From: Christensenellaceae bacterium
GTDB lineage: Bacteria > Bacillota > Clostridia > Christensenellales > DTU072
DNA: 32,405 bases
Assembly (NCBI GenBank): GCA_031288735.1
Contig: JAITQU010000040.1
Span: 1 to 32,405 of the forward strand
Reading direction: 5' to 3'
Shown: positions 15,838-25,828 of the stretch, piece by piece
How positions within the stretch are numbered: position 1 is the first letter of the stretch
Layout of the letters: every line of letters starts with the position of its first letter
The notes under the pieces: model-generated
Told to the model about the DNA's origin: nothing
What the model saw: only the letters and a program-made list of their open reading frames with translations
The model's database searches: none
Position numbers and translations under genes: made by a program

Positions 15838-18519
15838 ATGGCAAATAATAGAGGAGCATTTTATTCTAACAAGAGAGTCACAGGAGTGATTCTTTTGATA
15901 ACAGCAATTTTGCTCACTATCCTAATGTTCATAGGCACTGTACGCACTGGGTTGGTAGGTTTTTTTGGATGGGCACTCTGTTCTTATATTCCAATTCTGA
16001 CGATAACTGGGATGTTGAATGTTTTGGGAAAGTCACCAGTAGTTAAACAAAAGAACATAGTGCTTTTTATTATACTTTTTTTTCTTTTTGTCGCAACGTT
16101 ACATGTTATGTTAGCAAAGAATTTAATTGAAGGGACTGAGAGTTATGTTATTCAACCGCTGTTTGGCTATGAAACTGTGGGTGGCATGCTTATATCTCTT
16201 GTTACAGCACCATTATTACTTATTGTAGCCAAGTCCTATGTATTACTGCTCGCTATTCTTTTTCTTACAACAGCAACCGTTGCCCTTTGGATAATACTTC
16301 CATTTATTCAAGATTTACGCCGCAATTCGAGTCCTAAGCCTAGATCGCAAAGCAAAAGAGCTAAAAGCAAAAAAACAGACTTCTACACCTCTCAGCTCAA
16401 TTTCCACACTGATGAAATCCAAGCGGATGGATATGAAATGACGGGTGGAAAGACTCCATTTATTAAATACTATGAAAAAAGACAGGATGTAAGCATTGCC
16501 CCAGAAATGCATTACAAGCACGGAAGAAGTGTTGATGATGTTTTTGGTGAATCAAGTAATGGCGTTCACGCCAAAAAATTTGGTATTATTAATGATCTCA
16601 AAACTGTAACGCAAAAGGTAGAAGAGAAAACTGAGCCAGATTTTTATACGAACCAAGGACGTCAAGCACTAATTGAAAGAAATCTTGCAAAATTATTTAC
16701 AGCCTCTCCTACTATAGGAGATACTGCTACTGAAAATAATACAGCATTGAATGCTAATAATAATGAAAAAATTGATTTTAAAAACAAAGAGAGCTATATC
16801 AATAACGATTTAAATACTACCACTAATCCAATCAAGTTTGTAAACGAAAAGATAGATACATATGCAAGCTTAAACTCAAAACCCATAGAAAAGACAGATA
16901 AGAGTCCGTTCAGTTCAAGCACGCAAACTATAAATAATCGTATGGATGTTACCACTAGGACTATTAGTGTTAATGAAAGCTCCATTGTTTTGGCCCCACC
17001 GCTAGTTAGCAAGCGTAAATATATTAAGCCTCCACTATCCCTATTTCGCACCTATCCTACAGATGCTCAAACTATTCCAGTCGATTACGCTAGCATGTCT
17101 CAGCGATTAGAAGATGAGCTCTCTATTGCTGGCATTCCAGCAACTGTTATTACGGCTACAAAAGGGCCAGTGTTTACGCGCTATGAGTTGCGATTAACAA
17201 ATGCACAGCATGTATCAAAAATAAAATCGGATCTCATTATTAATTCACTAAAAATGCGTCTTGCAGTACAAGTATTGGTAGTTGAGGCACCGATCAAAGG
17301 CAAAGATGCAGTAGGATTGTTATTTACTAACGCTCGTTCAGACATTGTCGGACTTAAATCTATATTGAGTAGTACAAAATTTGAAAGCGATAATGGCGGT
17401 ATTACATTTGCATTAGGCAAGGATATTGATGGCGAGGCGTGCATTGCTAACCTTAAACAGACAAGTCACCTAATAGTTGCAGGTGCTACAGGCACTGGAA
17501 AGAGTGTTTTTATGAACAGCATGCTTCTTAGCATACTTTATAAGCATTCTCCAGAGGACGTGCGTTTCTTAATCATTGATCCAAAGCGTGTAGAATTTAG
17601 AAGTTATGCAATGCTACCACACATGCTTACACGTTCAGCGATTATAGAAATTGATCAATCGCTTTCAGCAATCAAGTGGTTGATAAATGAAATGGAAAAA
17701 CGATATAAGGCCATTGAAGAAGCTGGATATAGAGCTATTGATGAATACAATGCAAGACCTAGAAAGGAGAATGAACCTAAACTACCTAGAATTATTCTAT
17801 TTGTTGATGAATTAGCGGAGATTGTTCTAACTAGTAAGGGGGAAGCCGATGTGTATTTTTCAAGACTAGCTCAGGTAGGTAGAGCTGCTGGCATTCATGT
17901 TGTTCTAGCCACACAACGTCCTATGGCAAAGATTGTCAGCGGCTTAATATCTGCAAATATAGTTCACCGAGTTGCATTTCAAGTTAACAAAAATTTAGAC
18001 AGCAGGATAATATTAGATGACGCTGGTGCTGAAAACCTGATAGGGCGTGGTGATATGCTCTACAAGAGCAATGTTGACATTGTGCACATGCAGGGTGCTT
18101 TTGTTTCTGATGAGGAAATCAATGCAGTGTGTGAATTTATAAAAAGAAATAACGAGGCAGTGTTTGATGATGAATTAGAAAAGGCGATTCGATTTTGGTC
18201 AGGAGCTGATTCCTCTGATACTGTAACTGTAAACACTCCAGCAAGCGTTCCTGCTGATGAAAGCAATATTCAAGCTACGAGTACTGAAAGCGATCCGATA
18301 TTTAAGAGGCTACTACACAATTTTATTATGAGCGGTAAAGCATCAACAAACAGTGCAATGACATCATTTTCTATAAGTTACATAAGAGCAAAGAAAATGA
18401 TAGATATCATGTCAAAAAAAGGTTATCTTGATCGTGAAAATGGAAATAAACCACGCGATGTGCTGATTACATATGATGAATTTGTCAATATTTATGGTGC
18501 AGTAGAGGATGCCCAATGA
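15838..18519 (+). CDS. ftsK: DNA translocase FtsK/SpoIIIE
   Basis: An ATP-driven motor that pumps double-stranded DNA through the division or sporulation septum. With the ATG at 15838 it has 893 residues. Several N-terminal membrane helices (about 14-34, 40-60, 73-92 and two between 115 and 155) are followed by a long low-complexity linker (about 160-425) and the RecA-like motor (about 430-775) with Walker A GATGTGKS near 549-556 and Walker B LFVDELAE near 652-659. A C-terminal winged-helix gamma domain (about 815-885) reads DNA polarity signals. The frame is open back to a TTG at 15724, but that start and the ATG at 15793 lack a good ribosome site. The ATG at 15838 has GGAG five bases upstream and begins just before the first helix. 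Its stop overlaps rimO by 4 bases (ATGA). Confidence 0.93.
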   Translation: MANNRGAFYSNKRVTGVILLITAILLTILMFIGTVRTGLVGFFGWALCSYIPILTITGMLNVLGKSPVVKQKNIVLFIILFFLFVATLHVMLAKNLIEGTESYVIQPLFGYETVGGMLISLVTAPLLLIVAKSYVLLLAILFLTTATVALWIILPFIQDLRRNSSPKPRSQSKRAKSKKTDFYTSQLNFHTDEIQADGYEMTGGKTPFIKYYEKRQDVSIAPEMHYKHGRSVDDVFGESSNGVHAKKFGIINDLKTVTQKVEEKTEPDFYTNQGRQALIERNLAKLFTASPTIGDTATENNTALNANNNEKIDFKNKESYINNDLNTTTNPIKFVNEKIDTYASLNSKPIEKTDKSPFSSSTQTINNRMDVTTRTISVNESSIVLAPPLVSKRKYIKPPLSLFRTYPTDAQTIPVDYASMSQRLEDELSIAGIPATVITATKGPVFTRYELRLTNAQHVSKIKSDLIINSLKMRLAVQVLVVEAPIKGKDAVGLLFTNARSDIVGLKSILSSTKFESDNGGITFALGKDIDGEACIANLKQTSHLIVAGATGTGKSVFMNSMLLSILYKHSPEDVRFLIIDPKRVEFRSYAMLPHMLTRSAIIEIDQSLSAIKWLINEMEKRYKAIEEAGYRAIDEYNARPRKENEPKLPRIILFVDELAEIVLTSKGEADVYFSRLAQVGRAAGIHVVLATQRPMAKIVSGLISANIVHRVAFQVNKNLDSRIILDDAGAENLIGRGDMLYKSNVDIVHMQGAFVSDEEINAVCEFIKRNNEAVFDDELEKAIRFWSGADSSDTVTVNTPASVPADESNIQATSTESDPIFKRLLHNFIMSGKASTNSAMTSFSISYIRAKKMIDIMSKKGYLDRENGNKPRDVLITYDEFVNIYGAVEDAQ

Positions 18520-19823
18520 ACAGCAAACGAATAGGAATGGTATCTCTAGGTTGTGATAAAAACCGCATGGATTCTGAAAACATATTGTACTCATTGTCTC
18601 AAGCTGGATACTTGATAGTAAACGATCCTAGAGACGCTGATTATATACTTATTAACACCTGTGCGTTCATTAAGATGGCTAAAAAGGAAAGCATAGACAC
18701 AATACTCGAATTTATCGATTATAAAAAAAGTTTTGGTAAAAAAATAATAGTTACAGGCTGTCTTGCCGAACGCTATGGTGAAGAATTAGCAAAAGAAATT
18801 CCAGAGGTTGATGTTTTTATTGGTATCAATAAATATCATGACATAGTCAAATTAATTGAATCTAGTGATAATAGGGTCATAACGGGTGACGAATTTGTTC
18901 CATATGATAAAGGAAGAATTCTTACTACACCTAAACATTATGCGTATATAAAGATTGCCGAAGGTTGCAATAATTGTTGCTCATATTGTGCAATTCCATC
19001 AATTCGCGGTAGATATCGATCAGAGCCGATTGATAGTCTTATAAAAGAAGCAAGCAATCTACATGATCGTGGTGTTAAGGAGTTGATACTAGTAGCTCAA
19101 GACATCACCAGATATGGTAGCGACCTTTCTAAAAATTATGGATTGAAGAACTTGCTAAAAGAATTTTTAACTATAGGATTTAGTAAAATTAGACTAATGT
19201 ATGCCTATCCAGAATTAATTGATGATGGATTGCTAGACATGATTTCAACCGAGAATGGAATCGCAAAATACATTGATATTCCACTCCAACACGCCGATGA
19301 TGCAATACTAAAGCGCATGAATCGTCGCTCTAATAATCAAGCAATTTATAAGCTTATAAATAAAATTCGAATGCAAAATCCAGAGATTGCTATACGTTCT
19401 ACTTTTATAGTAGGATTTCCATCAGAAAATGAGGCTGAATTCAATACTTTAAGAAACTTAATTACCGATGGGATGATAGACTATGCAGGTTTTTTCGAGT
19501 ATTCTAGAGAGGAAAACACTCCTGCAGCGAAAATGCCTGGACAAATCTCAAAAAAAACAATGAAGCAACGTTCTTTTGAGCTATCTCGACTCCAAAGTGG
19601 TATAATAGAAGAAAAGCATAAACGCTACAAAAATAAGGCAATTTCAGTGTTGTGCGAAAATTACGATGTCGTGAGAAAAGAATATATAGGTCGTAATGAG
19701 CAAAACGCCCCTGAAGTTGACACTAATGTATATTTTACATCTGAGCGCAAACTGGAAATAGGTGAATACTACCAAGTTAAGATTTTGAATACTGGGTTTA
19801 ATTTAAATGGTAAAGTTATTTAA
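18516..19823 (+). CDS. rimO: Ribosomal protein S12 methylthiotransferase RimO
   Basis: A radical-SAM enzyme that adds a methylthio group to the conserved aspartate of ribosomal protein S12. The 435-residue length is standard. Domains: N-terminal UPF0004 cluster-binding domain with GMVSLGCDKNRMDSE and Cys residues in NTCAF and TGCLAE (about 1-125), the radical-SAM barrel with the CxxxCxxC motif C151/C155/C158 in EGCNNCCSYC, and a C-terminal TRAM domain (about 370-435). The SLGCDKN signature separates RimO from MiaB. Its start codon overlaps the ftsK stop, with GAGGAT upstream, so it is translationally coupled. Confidence 0.94.
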   Translation: MNSKRIGMVSLGCDKNRMDSENILYSLSQAGYLIVNDPRDADYILINTCAFIKMAKKESIDTILEFIDYKKSFGKKIIVTGCLAERYGEELAKEIPEVDVFIGINKYHDIVKLIESSDNRVITGDEFVPYDKGRILTTPKHYAYIKIAEGCNNCCSYCAIPSIRGRYRSEPIDSLIKEASNLHDRGVKELILVAQDITRYGSDLSKNYGLKNLLKEFLTIGFSKIRLMYAYPELIDDGLLDMISTENGIAKYIDIPLQHADDAILKRMNRRSNNQAIYKLINKIRMQNPEIAIRSTFIVGFPSENEAEFNTLRNLITDGMIDYAGFFEYSREENTPAAKMPGQISKKTMKQRSFELSRLQSGIIEEKHKRYKNKAISVLCENYDVVRKEYIGRNEQNAPEVDTNVYFTSERKLEIGEYYQVKILNTGFNLNGKVI

Positions 19824-19840
19824 GGTAGGTGACGATAGCC

Positions 19841-20506
19841 ATGGATTTAGTAATAAGAGTATGTGCTGCGGAAAGTGATATCAAAGAGAAAATAGCTGAA
19901 TGCTTTCCCGACTGCGCTTATGAGCTTGCGGGTATCGATTGGGACTATAGGTTAACATTTGTTAACGTTAACGAAGATCTAGCTGATGAAATTATATGTG
20001 CACTTAACGAAATTATGTATGGTGACGGCGAAAATGCCTTAGCAGAAACGCTTGTCAAGACAAGTGAAGAATTGGGGATAAGACTAGCAGTAGCCGAAAG
20101 CTGTACTGGCGGAATGATTGCCTCAGCCATTACTGATATAGCTGGTGCCTCACTAGTTTTTTATGAAGGAATTGTAAGTTATTCTAACAATTCTAAGTTT
20201 GACAGACTCGGTGTATCTGAAGAAACTGTAGCAAGAAAGGGAGCCGTTAGCGAAGACACTGCAATTGAGATGGCGGCTGGACTTATAGGACCTATGGTGG
20301 ATATTGGTATTTCTAGCACTGGCATTGCTGGACCTGGTGGAGGAAGTGAGGCTAAGCCTGTGGGCATGGTCTGCATTGCAGTAGTGAGTGCAAACCACAC
20401 GGATGTCTATCGTAATGTTTTTATCGGGGATAGATTTACGGTAAGAAATAAAGCAAAAAACTGCGCTCTGTTTTATGCACTAAAACATATAGCAAAGTAT
20501 TATTAA
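19841..20506 (+). CDS. CinA lacking the N-terminal domain (nicotinamide-nucleotide amidase)
   Basis: Predicted to deamidate nicotinamide mononucleotide to nicotinic acid mononucleotide (PncC activity) in NAD salvage. With the ATG at 19841 it has 221 residues. Residues about 1-65 resemble the central KH-like domain of full-length CinA, and residues about 66-221 are the CinA C-terminal amidase with [23 protein letters not shown] and GIAGPGGG. Full CinA is about 410 residues and starts with a MoaB-like pyrophosphatase domain, which is missing. Only 17 bases separate this gene from rimO, so no remnant of that domain remains. A GTG at 19829 is also in frame, but the ATG has the better placed AGGTGA. 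It sits directly before recA, the usual neighbour of cinA. Confidence 0.86.
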   Translation: MDLVIRVCAAESDIKEKIAECFPDCAYELAGIDWDYRLTFVNVNEDLADEIICALNEIMYGDGENALAETLVKTSEELGIRLAVAESCTGGMIASAITDIAGASLVFYEGIVSYSNNSKFDRLGVSEETVARKGAVSEDTAIEMAAGLIGPMVDIGISSTGIAGPGGGSEAKPVGMVCIAVVSANHTDVYRNVFIGDRFTVRNKAKNCALFYALKHIAKYY

Positions 20507-20520
20507 ATAAGGAGTATTCT

Positions 20521-21591
20521 ATGGAAAACGAAAACAAGAAATCAAAAACAGCTGCTGATGACAAAAAAATCGAGAGATTAACAACTGAAGAGCAAAAAAA
20601 GAAAGCGTTATCTGATGTCCTTGCAAAAATTGAGAAAGATTTTGGCAAAGGTGCAATCATGAAATTAAACAGCGAGGACCGTCTAGTAGTAGACGTAATA
20701 CCTACGGGCTGTTTTGTTATAGATAAAGCGATAGGTATTGGTGGATTGCCAAGAGGTCGCGTTGTTGAAATATTTGGCCCAGAATCGTCAGGAAAAACCA
20801 CAATTGCGTTGCACGTGGTAGCAGAAGCGCAAAAAATGGGTGGAATTGCAGCATTTGTCGATGCGGAACACGCCTTGGATCCTGGATATGCTGCTAAGCT
20901 TGGTGTTGATTTAAACGCCTTATATGTATCACAACCAGACAGCGGTGAACAAGGATTAGATATAGCTGAAGAGCTAGTTAAGTCTGGAAGTATTGATATA
21001 ATAGTTATAGATTCTGTTGCAGCACTTACTCCAAAGGCTGAGATTGACGGTGATATGGGAGATACGCACATTGGACTTCAAGCAAGGCTAATGTCTCAAG
21101 CACTACGCAAGATGACAGCGGCTATTAGTAGGACAAATACATGCTTAGTATTTATAAATCAATTGAGAGATAAGGTTGGTATGGCCTATGGCGGTGGTGG
21201 AGAGACCACACCAGGTGGGAAGGCACTTAAATTTTATGCTAGTGTAAGACTTGATGTTAGAAAGGGTGATGTCATTAAGGATGGCGCAAACGTGATAGGA
21301 TCGCGTACAAAAGTGAAAATTGTCAAAAATAAGCTAGCCGCTCCTTTCAAACTAGCTGAGTTCGATATGATTTATGGTGAAGGTATATCTATTTGTGGAT
21401 GTCTTCTAGATAGTGCATTAGAAAAGGGATACATATCTAAAAGTGGATCTTGGTTTAGTTATAATGATGAAAAAATTGGACAAGGCAGGGAAAAAGCAAT
21501 TGACTTCCTTAAGAGAAACACTGAAATATTTGCTTCTCTCGATGCCAAAATAAGGGCTGATTTCGAGCAAAAAGAAAGTGCAGAAAAATAG
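20521..21591 (+). CDS. recA: Recombinase RecA
   Basis: Binds single-stranded DNA as an ATP-dependent filament, drives homologous strand exchange and triggers LexA self-cleavage. The 356-residue length is normal. It has an N-terminal helix with FGKGAIMKL, Walker [10 protein letters not shown] (86-94), the EHALDP segment, [16 protein letters not shown] (Walker B region), the DNA-binding loop with [28 protein letters not shown], and [17 protein letters not shown]. The start has AAGGAG at good spacing, 14 bases after cinA. It is the last gene of the operon. No LexA-type box was seen directly upstream of it or at the operon promoter. Confidence 0.97.
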   Translation: MENENKKSKTAADDKKIERLTTEEQKKKALSDVLAKIEKDFGKGAIMKLNSEDRLVVDVIPTGCFVIDKAIGIGGLPRGRVVEIFGPESSGKTTIALHVVAEAQKMGGIAAFVDAEHALDPGYAAKLGVDLNALYVSQPDSGEQGLDIAEELVKSGSIDIIVIDSVAALTPKAEIDGDMGDTHIGLQARLMSQALRKMTAAISRTNTCLVFINQLRDKVGMAYGGGGETTPGGKALKFYASVRLDVRKGDVIKDGANVIGSRTKVKIVKNKLAAPFKLAEFDMIYGEGISICGCLLDSALEKGYISKSGSWFSYNDEKIGQGREKAIDFLKRNTEIFASLDAKIRADFEQKESAEK

Positions 21592-21662
21592 TGCTTGATA
21601 TGCTATGCTTTTTTTAAATTAGCACTTTACGAAATAATCACTTTGATATTTGGGGGTGTAAG

Positions 21663-22901
21663 GTGAAGCGGGTAGTAATTTCAATTGTCATAGTCCTTGT
21701 GCTGACAATACCACTTTCCATATTACTCAGTATTGCCACTGAGGAAGAAAAAAATGAAGCCATAATCATACTACCTGGAATTCAAGGTAGTGTTCTTTAT
21801 GAGCCAGAAAGTAATACGATAGGTTGGGCTGCCGAGGATGGAGATGATTTAATTGCTTTTCTTAAAGGTCTCCGTGAAAAGGTTATGTTTTTTAATGAAA
21901 ATGGTGAACCTGCAAACGAAATGTCAGAAAAACTAGTTCCACCTGTATATGATAACGTAATTGAGAAATGGAAATATGCAGTAAATCTTACTGAAATAGC
22001 TAAAATACCTCTGGTCGGTCTTTCACCAACCGTTATTGGCGGACTTGCTAAGGAAGTAGAAAAAGCGTATGAGGGCTCCGATCAAACAGTGCTAGTTTAC
22101 CAATACGACTGGCGTCGGTCGAACAGTGTAGAAGCCGCTAAACTAGAAAAATTTATTAAAGAGCGAGGATTTACGGATGTAAAAATAATTGCTCACAGTA
22201 TGGGTGGCATTCTTGCCAGCCAATTCTTTGCTCGTAGCAAAGCAAACAGAGACATTTGTTCTTTATATATCTCAATGGGGACTCCCTATTTAGGATCGTT
22301 AGAAATGCCAAAATACATGGAAACTTCAAGACTACCAAACTCGTTTTTGACACTACCGTTTGGTGTGAATTTTCCATCTACATATGAATTATTGCCCATA
22401 GAGAGATTTAACAAATCAAATCAATTTAGCAGTGGAGAAACTGCTTTAATGGTTGACGGTTCCTATCTTGATTATTCAAGCACAATGGAATTTTATTCAT
22501 CATCTACGAAATGGGGAGTAAAGGAATCTGGTGACCCTAAGCCTATGTTTGCAACTCTCCCTGAATTTAGTAGCAAAATGTTTTTAGAAAACGGTGATCA
22601 CATTACATCTCTAGTAAATTCCTATTATATGCAGGGCATAGGTCACAGCACGATTGTAACAGTGTGCTATGAAAATGGTGAATATGTTGAAGAAAAGGAT
22701 ATACGACAGACGAAAGGAGATGGCATTGTTCCACTCTACAGTGGGATTTGTGGACTTTCTGAAACAGATCCACGAGTAATTATCTTTGAAAGGGATACGA
22801 GCATTCCAAATGATGAAGGGAGCGTAGGGCATATGGCATTCCCATCACAGCCACGTATAGTAGAAAAAATATTATATCTTTTATCCACCGTGACGGGCTA
22901 G
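21663..22901 (+). CDS. Exported LCAT-like alpha/beta-hydrolase (lipase/acyltransferase)
   Basis: A predicted secreted or membrane-tethered ester hydrolase of 412 residues. An N-terminal hydrophobic signal or anchor (about 4-26) is followed by LPGIQGSVLYE, typical of lecithin:cholesterol acyltransferase-like proteins, and YDWRRS. The catalytic triad can be assigned: S179 in AHSMGG (GxSxG-type elbow), D353 in KGDGIVPLYSG and H390 in GHMAF. The start is GTG with a G-rich ribosome site (GGGGGTG). It lies 71 bases after recA with no clear terminator between, so read-through is possible. The natural lipid or ester substrate is unknown. Confidence 0.82.
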   Translation: MKRVVISIVIVLVLTIPLSILLSIATEEEKNEAIIILPGIQGSVLYEPESNTIGWAAEDGDDLIAFLKGLREKVMFFNENGEPANEMSEKLVPPVYDNVIEKWKYAVNLTEIAKIPLVGLSPTVIGGLAKEVEKAYEGSDQTVLVYQYDWRRSNSVEAAKLEKFIKERGFTDVKIIAHSMGGILASQFFARSKANRDICSLYISMGTPYLGSLEMPKYMETSRLPNSFLTLPFGVNFPSTYELLPIERFNKSNQFSSGETALMVDGSYLDYSSTMEFYSSSTKWGVKESGDPKPMFATLPEFSSKMFLENGDHITSLVNSYYMQGIGHSTIVTVCYENGEYVEEKDIRQTKGDGIVPLYSGICGLSETDPRVIIFERDTSIPNDEGSVGHMAFPSQPRIVEKILYLLSTVTG

Positions 22902-23839
22902 AAAAACTAGGCAATTGATCTAAAACTTTAGATACCTACTGTAACAATAATGGTAAGATACTCCTCTTAATAAATGCAACCAATACTTTAGATAAGCGTG
23001 ATAAGTAAGCGGCATTAAAATTTTACAATGCGTGTTTTTTTAGACTTAGATAGTCTTAAAAGAGCTATGTAAAACTAGATCGCTAAATTAATATGCTAAA
23101 GCATTGGAAAAGCATTAACTAGTTATTTCTTTTATTTCCTAAAAAACAACTATGACGAGAAGAGAGCAATCCGCATGCCATTGGTGTAAAACAATTTAAT
23201 TATTTGTGTATACTCTTCTGAGCCACTTTTATGATGTAAAATAGAATTAAAATTTTTTATGGTGTCAAGTTGAGTAGCGTAAATATATATCAAGATGACT
23301 TACTTAGATACAGAGTAATTAAATGTTATTTCAATTTAGGGCATTGATGAGAATATTTTAGATCCTTGTGTTAGAAATTTGATTAAATAAGTGCCTGTTT
23401 TTTTAGATAGTCTTACGGTCTCACTACTCCATACTCTCCTAATATACCCCGAATTGGTTTTCAAGTATTTAGATGATTTAATACTAGTCGACCTTTTTTA
23501 GAAAAGATCAATATAATTTTTAGCAGGAATGTACATATTAGATTTCGATTACACTAGTATACTGAAAAACCAAAAACAAGGTTTCTTTATAATGTACAAT
23601 GATTGATTAGAGTAGTACTTTAGAAAAAAATGCTCCATTATGTTAAGAAGGTCGACATCATTAGATGCCAATTATATCGGACAGCGATAAAATAGAAAAA
23701 GGAAACTTATATGTCAGCACCATTATTTCTTTGGTCGTCCAATAATCTCATGTAATTTTGAGTAGATAGCTACGTAATCTTAATCTTATCTAAAAGGGTA
23801 GGACTTTCTAAAAGTATTTGTTTATACGGAGGAAAAAAC
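22902..23839. other. 938-bp AT-rich gene-poor stretch
   Basis: No convincing gene is present. I see a 7+7 palindrome ATCTAAA/TTTAGAT just after the lipase stop (about 22919-22934), a hairpin ATGCTAAAGCAT (near 23093-23104), and two copies of a short sequence with the form GTTTTTTTAGATAGTCTTA (23032-23058 with a 6-base internal duplication, and 23397-23415). The region may be decayed coding sequence. The ribosome site of the next gene (GGAGG) ends it. Confidence 0.4.
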
Positions 23840-24562
23840 ATGGATCTAGAAAAAATTGATAAAATTGGGATGATTTTAACGCTTATAATAAGTTCAATCT
23901 CAATTCTAATCATATTAGTACGGTTAATCTTTGTAAAAAAGGCTAACGCAAAGAGCGGATTTGTTTTTAAATTCTTAAGTTCCTTTTCTTTTTGTCTAGC
24001 AGGAGTTATTGCTGCATTTTCGCGAGGTGCGTTTAATCCCACCTTTGCTGGTTCAATGCTAATTATGGCACTTATACTTGCGCTATGTGGTGATGTAATA
24101 CTAGCACTCCCACATTATGTGGCTTTCGAATACAAGGATCTTTTTTCGGCAATAGGCGGAGCCTCGTTTCTTTTAGGTCATGTTTTATATTGCATTGTGT
24201 TCTTTTCCATTGGTAGTTTTAATTATTATCTTTTGCCAGTTATAATATTAATTCCGTTACTATATTTTATTATAAACAAAGTAAAAGTAGTAAATTTTGG
24301 AAAAAACTTCCCTTTAATATTGGGTTATGGTTCAATTCTAAGCGCATTACTACTAGCAACGCTTAATTTATCAATAAACGGAAATGTAGCAGGATGTTTT
24401 TCGCTTGCAGCAGCAGTACTTTTTATATTATCTGATAGTTCACTGTTTTTATACACGTTTGGTTGCAAAGAATTCATGAAAGGAAAAGCAATAGTTTGGT
24501 TAATATTTTTACCATACTATTTAGCGCAGGCGTTGTTTGTATTTAGTATTTTGGTTATTTAG
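23840..24562 (+). CDS. YhhN/TMEM86-family integral membrane protein
   Basis: A 240-residue polytopic membrane protein with about eight hydrophobic helices. Family landmarks are ALCGDVILAL, the segment around GGASFLLGHVLYCIVFF, LFILSDSSLFL and FLPYYLAQALFV. Eukaryotic members (TMEM86B) are lysoplasmalogenases that cleave the vinyl-ether bond of lysoplasmalogens. Bacterial members have been less studied, and many anaerobes contain plasmalogens, so a role in ether-lipid turnover is possible but inferred. The ATG has GGAGG upstream. The gene converges on the alanine racemase gene. Confidence 0.78.
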   Translation: MDLEKIDKIGMILTLIISSISILIILVRLIFVKKANAKSGFVFKFLSSFSFCLAGVIAAFSRGAFNPTFAGSMLIMALILALCGDVILALPHYVAFEYKDLFSAIGGASFLLGHVLYCIVFFSIGSFNYYLLPVIILIPLLYFIINKVKVVNFGKNFPLILGYGSILSALLLATLNLSINGNVAGCFSLAAAVLFILSDSSLFLYTFGCKEFMKGKAIVWLIFLPYYLAQALFVFSILVI

Positions 24563-24706
24563 AAATGTAAATCAAAACCCCTTAATAGCTAGTTTTGAAA
24601 ATCGAGATAATTTTTAAAAAATATATGTGAGAAGCGTTAGTTTTTTAGCATTTCCAAAACATTACATATCTACAATTAAAATATTAAACAAGGTTGAAAA
24701 ATAAAG
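24563..24706. other. Convergent intergenic region
   Basis: The stretch lies between two converging genes and contains a weak inverted repeat, CAAAAC with GTTTTG (about 24573-24597). No strong terminator is seen on either strand. Confidence 0.3.
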
Positions 24707-25816
24707 CTAATTTCTTATATATTTGCGTGGGACTCTTTTTGCAATGCCACAGACAAATTCATAGTTAAAGCTGTAAGCCGCATCTGCTAGATCTTCAACG
24801 GAAATGGAATTGTCGCCATCTACACCTATAAGCGTAACGCTAGTCCCAATATCAACATTGTCAATTTCTGTAACATCTACCATGAATTGATCCATGCAAA
24901 CTCTACCTAAAATTGGTGCAAACTTACCATTTATTAGGACTTTTCCTTTCGATGATAATGCACGTGGATAACCATCGGCGTATCCGATTGGAATGGTTGC
25001 AATGCGCGTTTCTTTGGTGGTTATGTGTGTTGCACCATAACTGACACCATGTCCACTTCTTAGTGTTTTTATGTGACTAATGCGTGCAATCCAAGATAAT
25101 ACTGGCTTTAAAATAAAGGATTTTGAAACTTCCTTAGATGGGTAAAGTCCATAAATCATTATACCAGCACGTACCATGTCGAAATGCTGATCATCAAACT
25201 CGATTATCCCAGCACTGTTACTTATGTGTCGAATTCCCACATCCAGATTATTAGACTTGAAGAAAGTTAGAAAACTGTTGAACACATGAAGCTGTTTTTT
25301 TGAATAAGTCTTGCAGGTTTCATCAGCGCACGCATAATGTGTGAAAATTCCCGTGACCTTAATACCCTTAAGCTGAAATAATTTCGAAATTGTTTCCATC
25401 TCCGATATTAAAAATCCTATTCTTGACATTCCAGTATCAACTGCAATGTGTACAGGCACACAGCTACCTTTTGCTAACGCAAGTGACGAGAGAGCCGTTG
25501 CGGCTTCTAGAGTGGATATTGAGGCCGTAAGAGAGTATTCAATTATGTCCTGATATGAATCAGGGGCTGCTATGCCAAGAATTAGAATAGGCTTGGTTAT
25601 ACCAGCTTTTCTGAGTTCTATACCTTCCTCTGGAATCGCAATTCCGAAATGAGTAACTAAATCATCTATATTTTGAGATACTATAACACTGCCGTGACCG
25701 TATGCTTCAGCTTTTACAATAGCCATAATATTACAGCCTTGAGTTTTCTTCATTGCGGCTATAACATTGTGTCTTAGGTTGTTAAGATTAATTTCTACAT
25801 ATGTACGCTCGTTCAT
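24707..25816 (-). CDS. alr: Alanine racemase
   Basis: Interconverts L- and D-alanine with pyridoxal phosphate. The 369-residue protein has the PLP-binding lysine K35 in VKAEAYGHG (usually KADAYGHG), GMSRIGF, the PLP-phosphate region, the catalytic tyrosine in GVSYGATH, IPIGYADGYPR and GRVCMDQFMVDVT. The ATG has AGGG seven bases upstream, and the gene lies 12 bases after pxpA. It is therefore the last gene of the minus-strand cluster rather than an independent housekeeping locus. It supplies D-alanine, the amino donor for the D-amino acid transaminase at the head of the cluster. The neighbours suggest a link to D-glutamate metabolism besides cell-wall supply. Confidence 0.94.
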   Translation of the reverse strand: MNERTYVEINLNNLRHNVIAAMKKTQGCNIMAIVKAEAYGHGSVIVSQNIDDLVTHFGIAIPEEGIELRKAGITKPILILGIAAPDSYQDIIEYSLTASISTLEAATALSSLALAKGSCVPVHIAVDTGMSRIGFLISEMETISKLFQLKGIKVTGIFTHYACADETCKTYSKKQLHVFNSFLTFFKSNNLDVGIRHISNSAGIIEFDDQHFDMVRAGIMIYGLYPSKEVSKSFILKPVLSWIARISHIKTLRSGHGVSYGATHITTKETRIATIPIGYADGYPRALSSKGKVLINGKFAPILGRVCMDQFMVDVTEIDNVDIGTSVTLIGVDGDNSISVEDLADAAYSFNYEFVCGIAKRVPRKYIRN

Positions 25817-25828
25817 ATCATACCCTAT

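Noticed and set aside
20153-21071. Long minus-strand frames across cinA and recA
   Set aside because: They are antisense shadows of strongly conserved genes; the peptides are Ser/Pro/Ile-rich with no domain signature.
21592-21662. Terminator after recA (GTGCT ... AGCAC around a T-run)
   Set aside because: The stem is only 5 bp with a loop of about 26 nt and the T-run lies inside the loop, so it is not a proper terminator.
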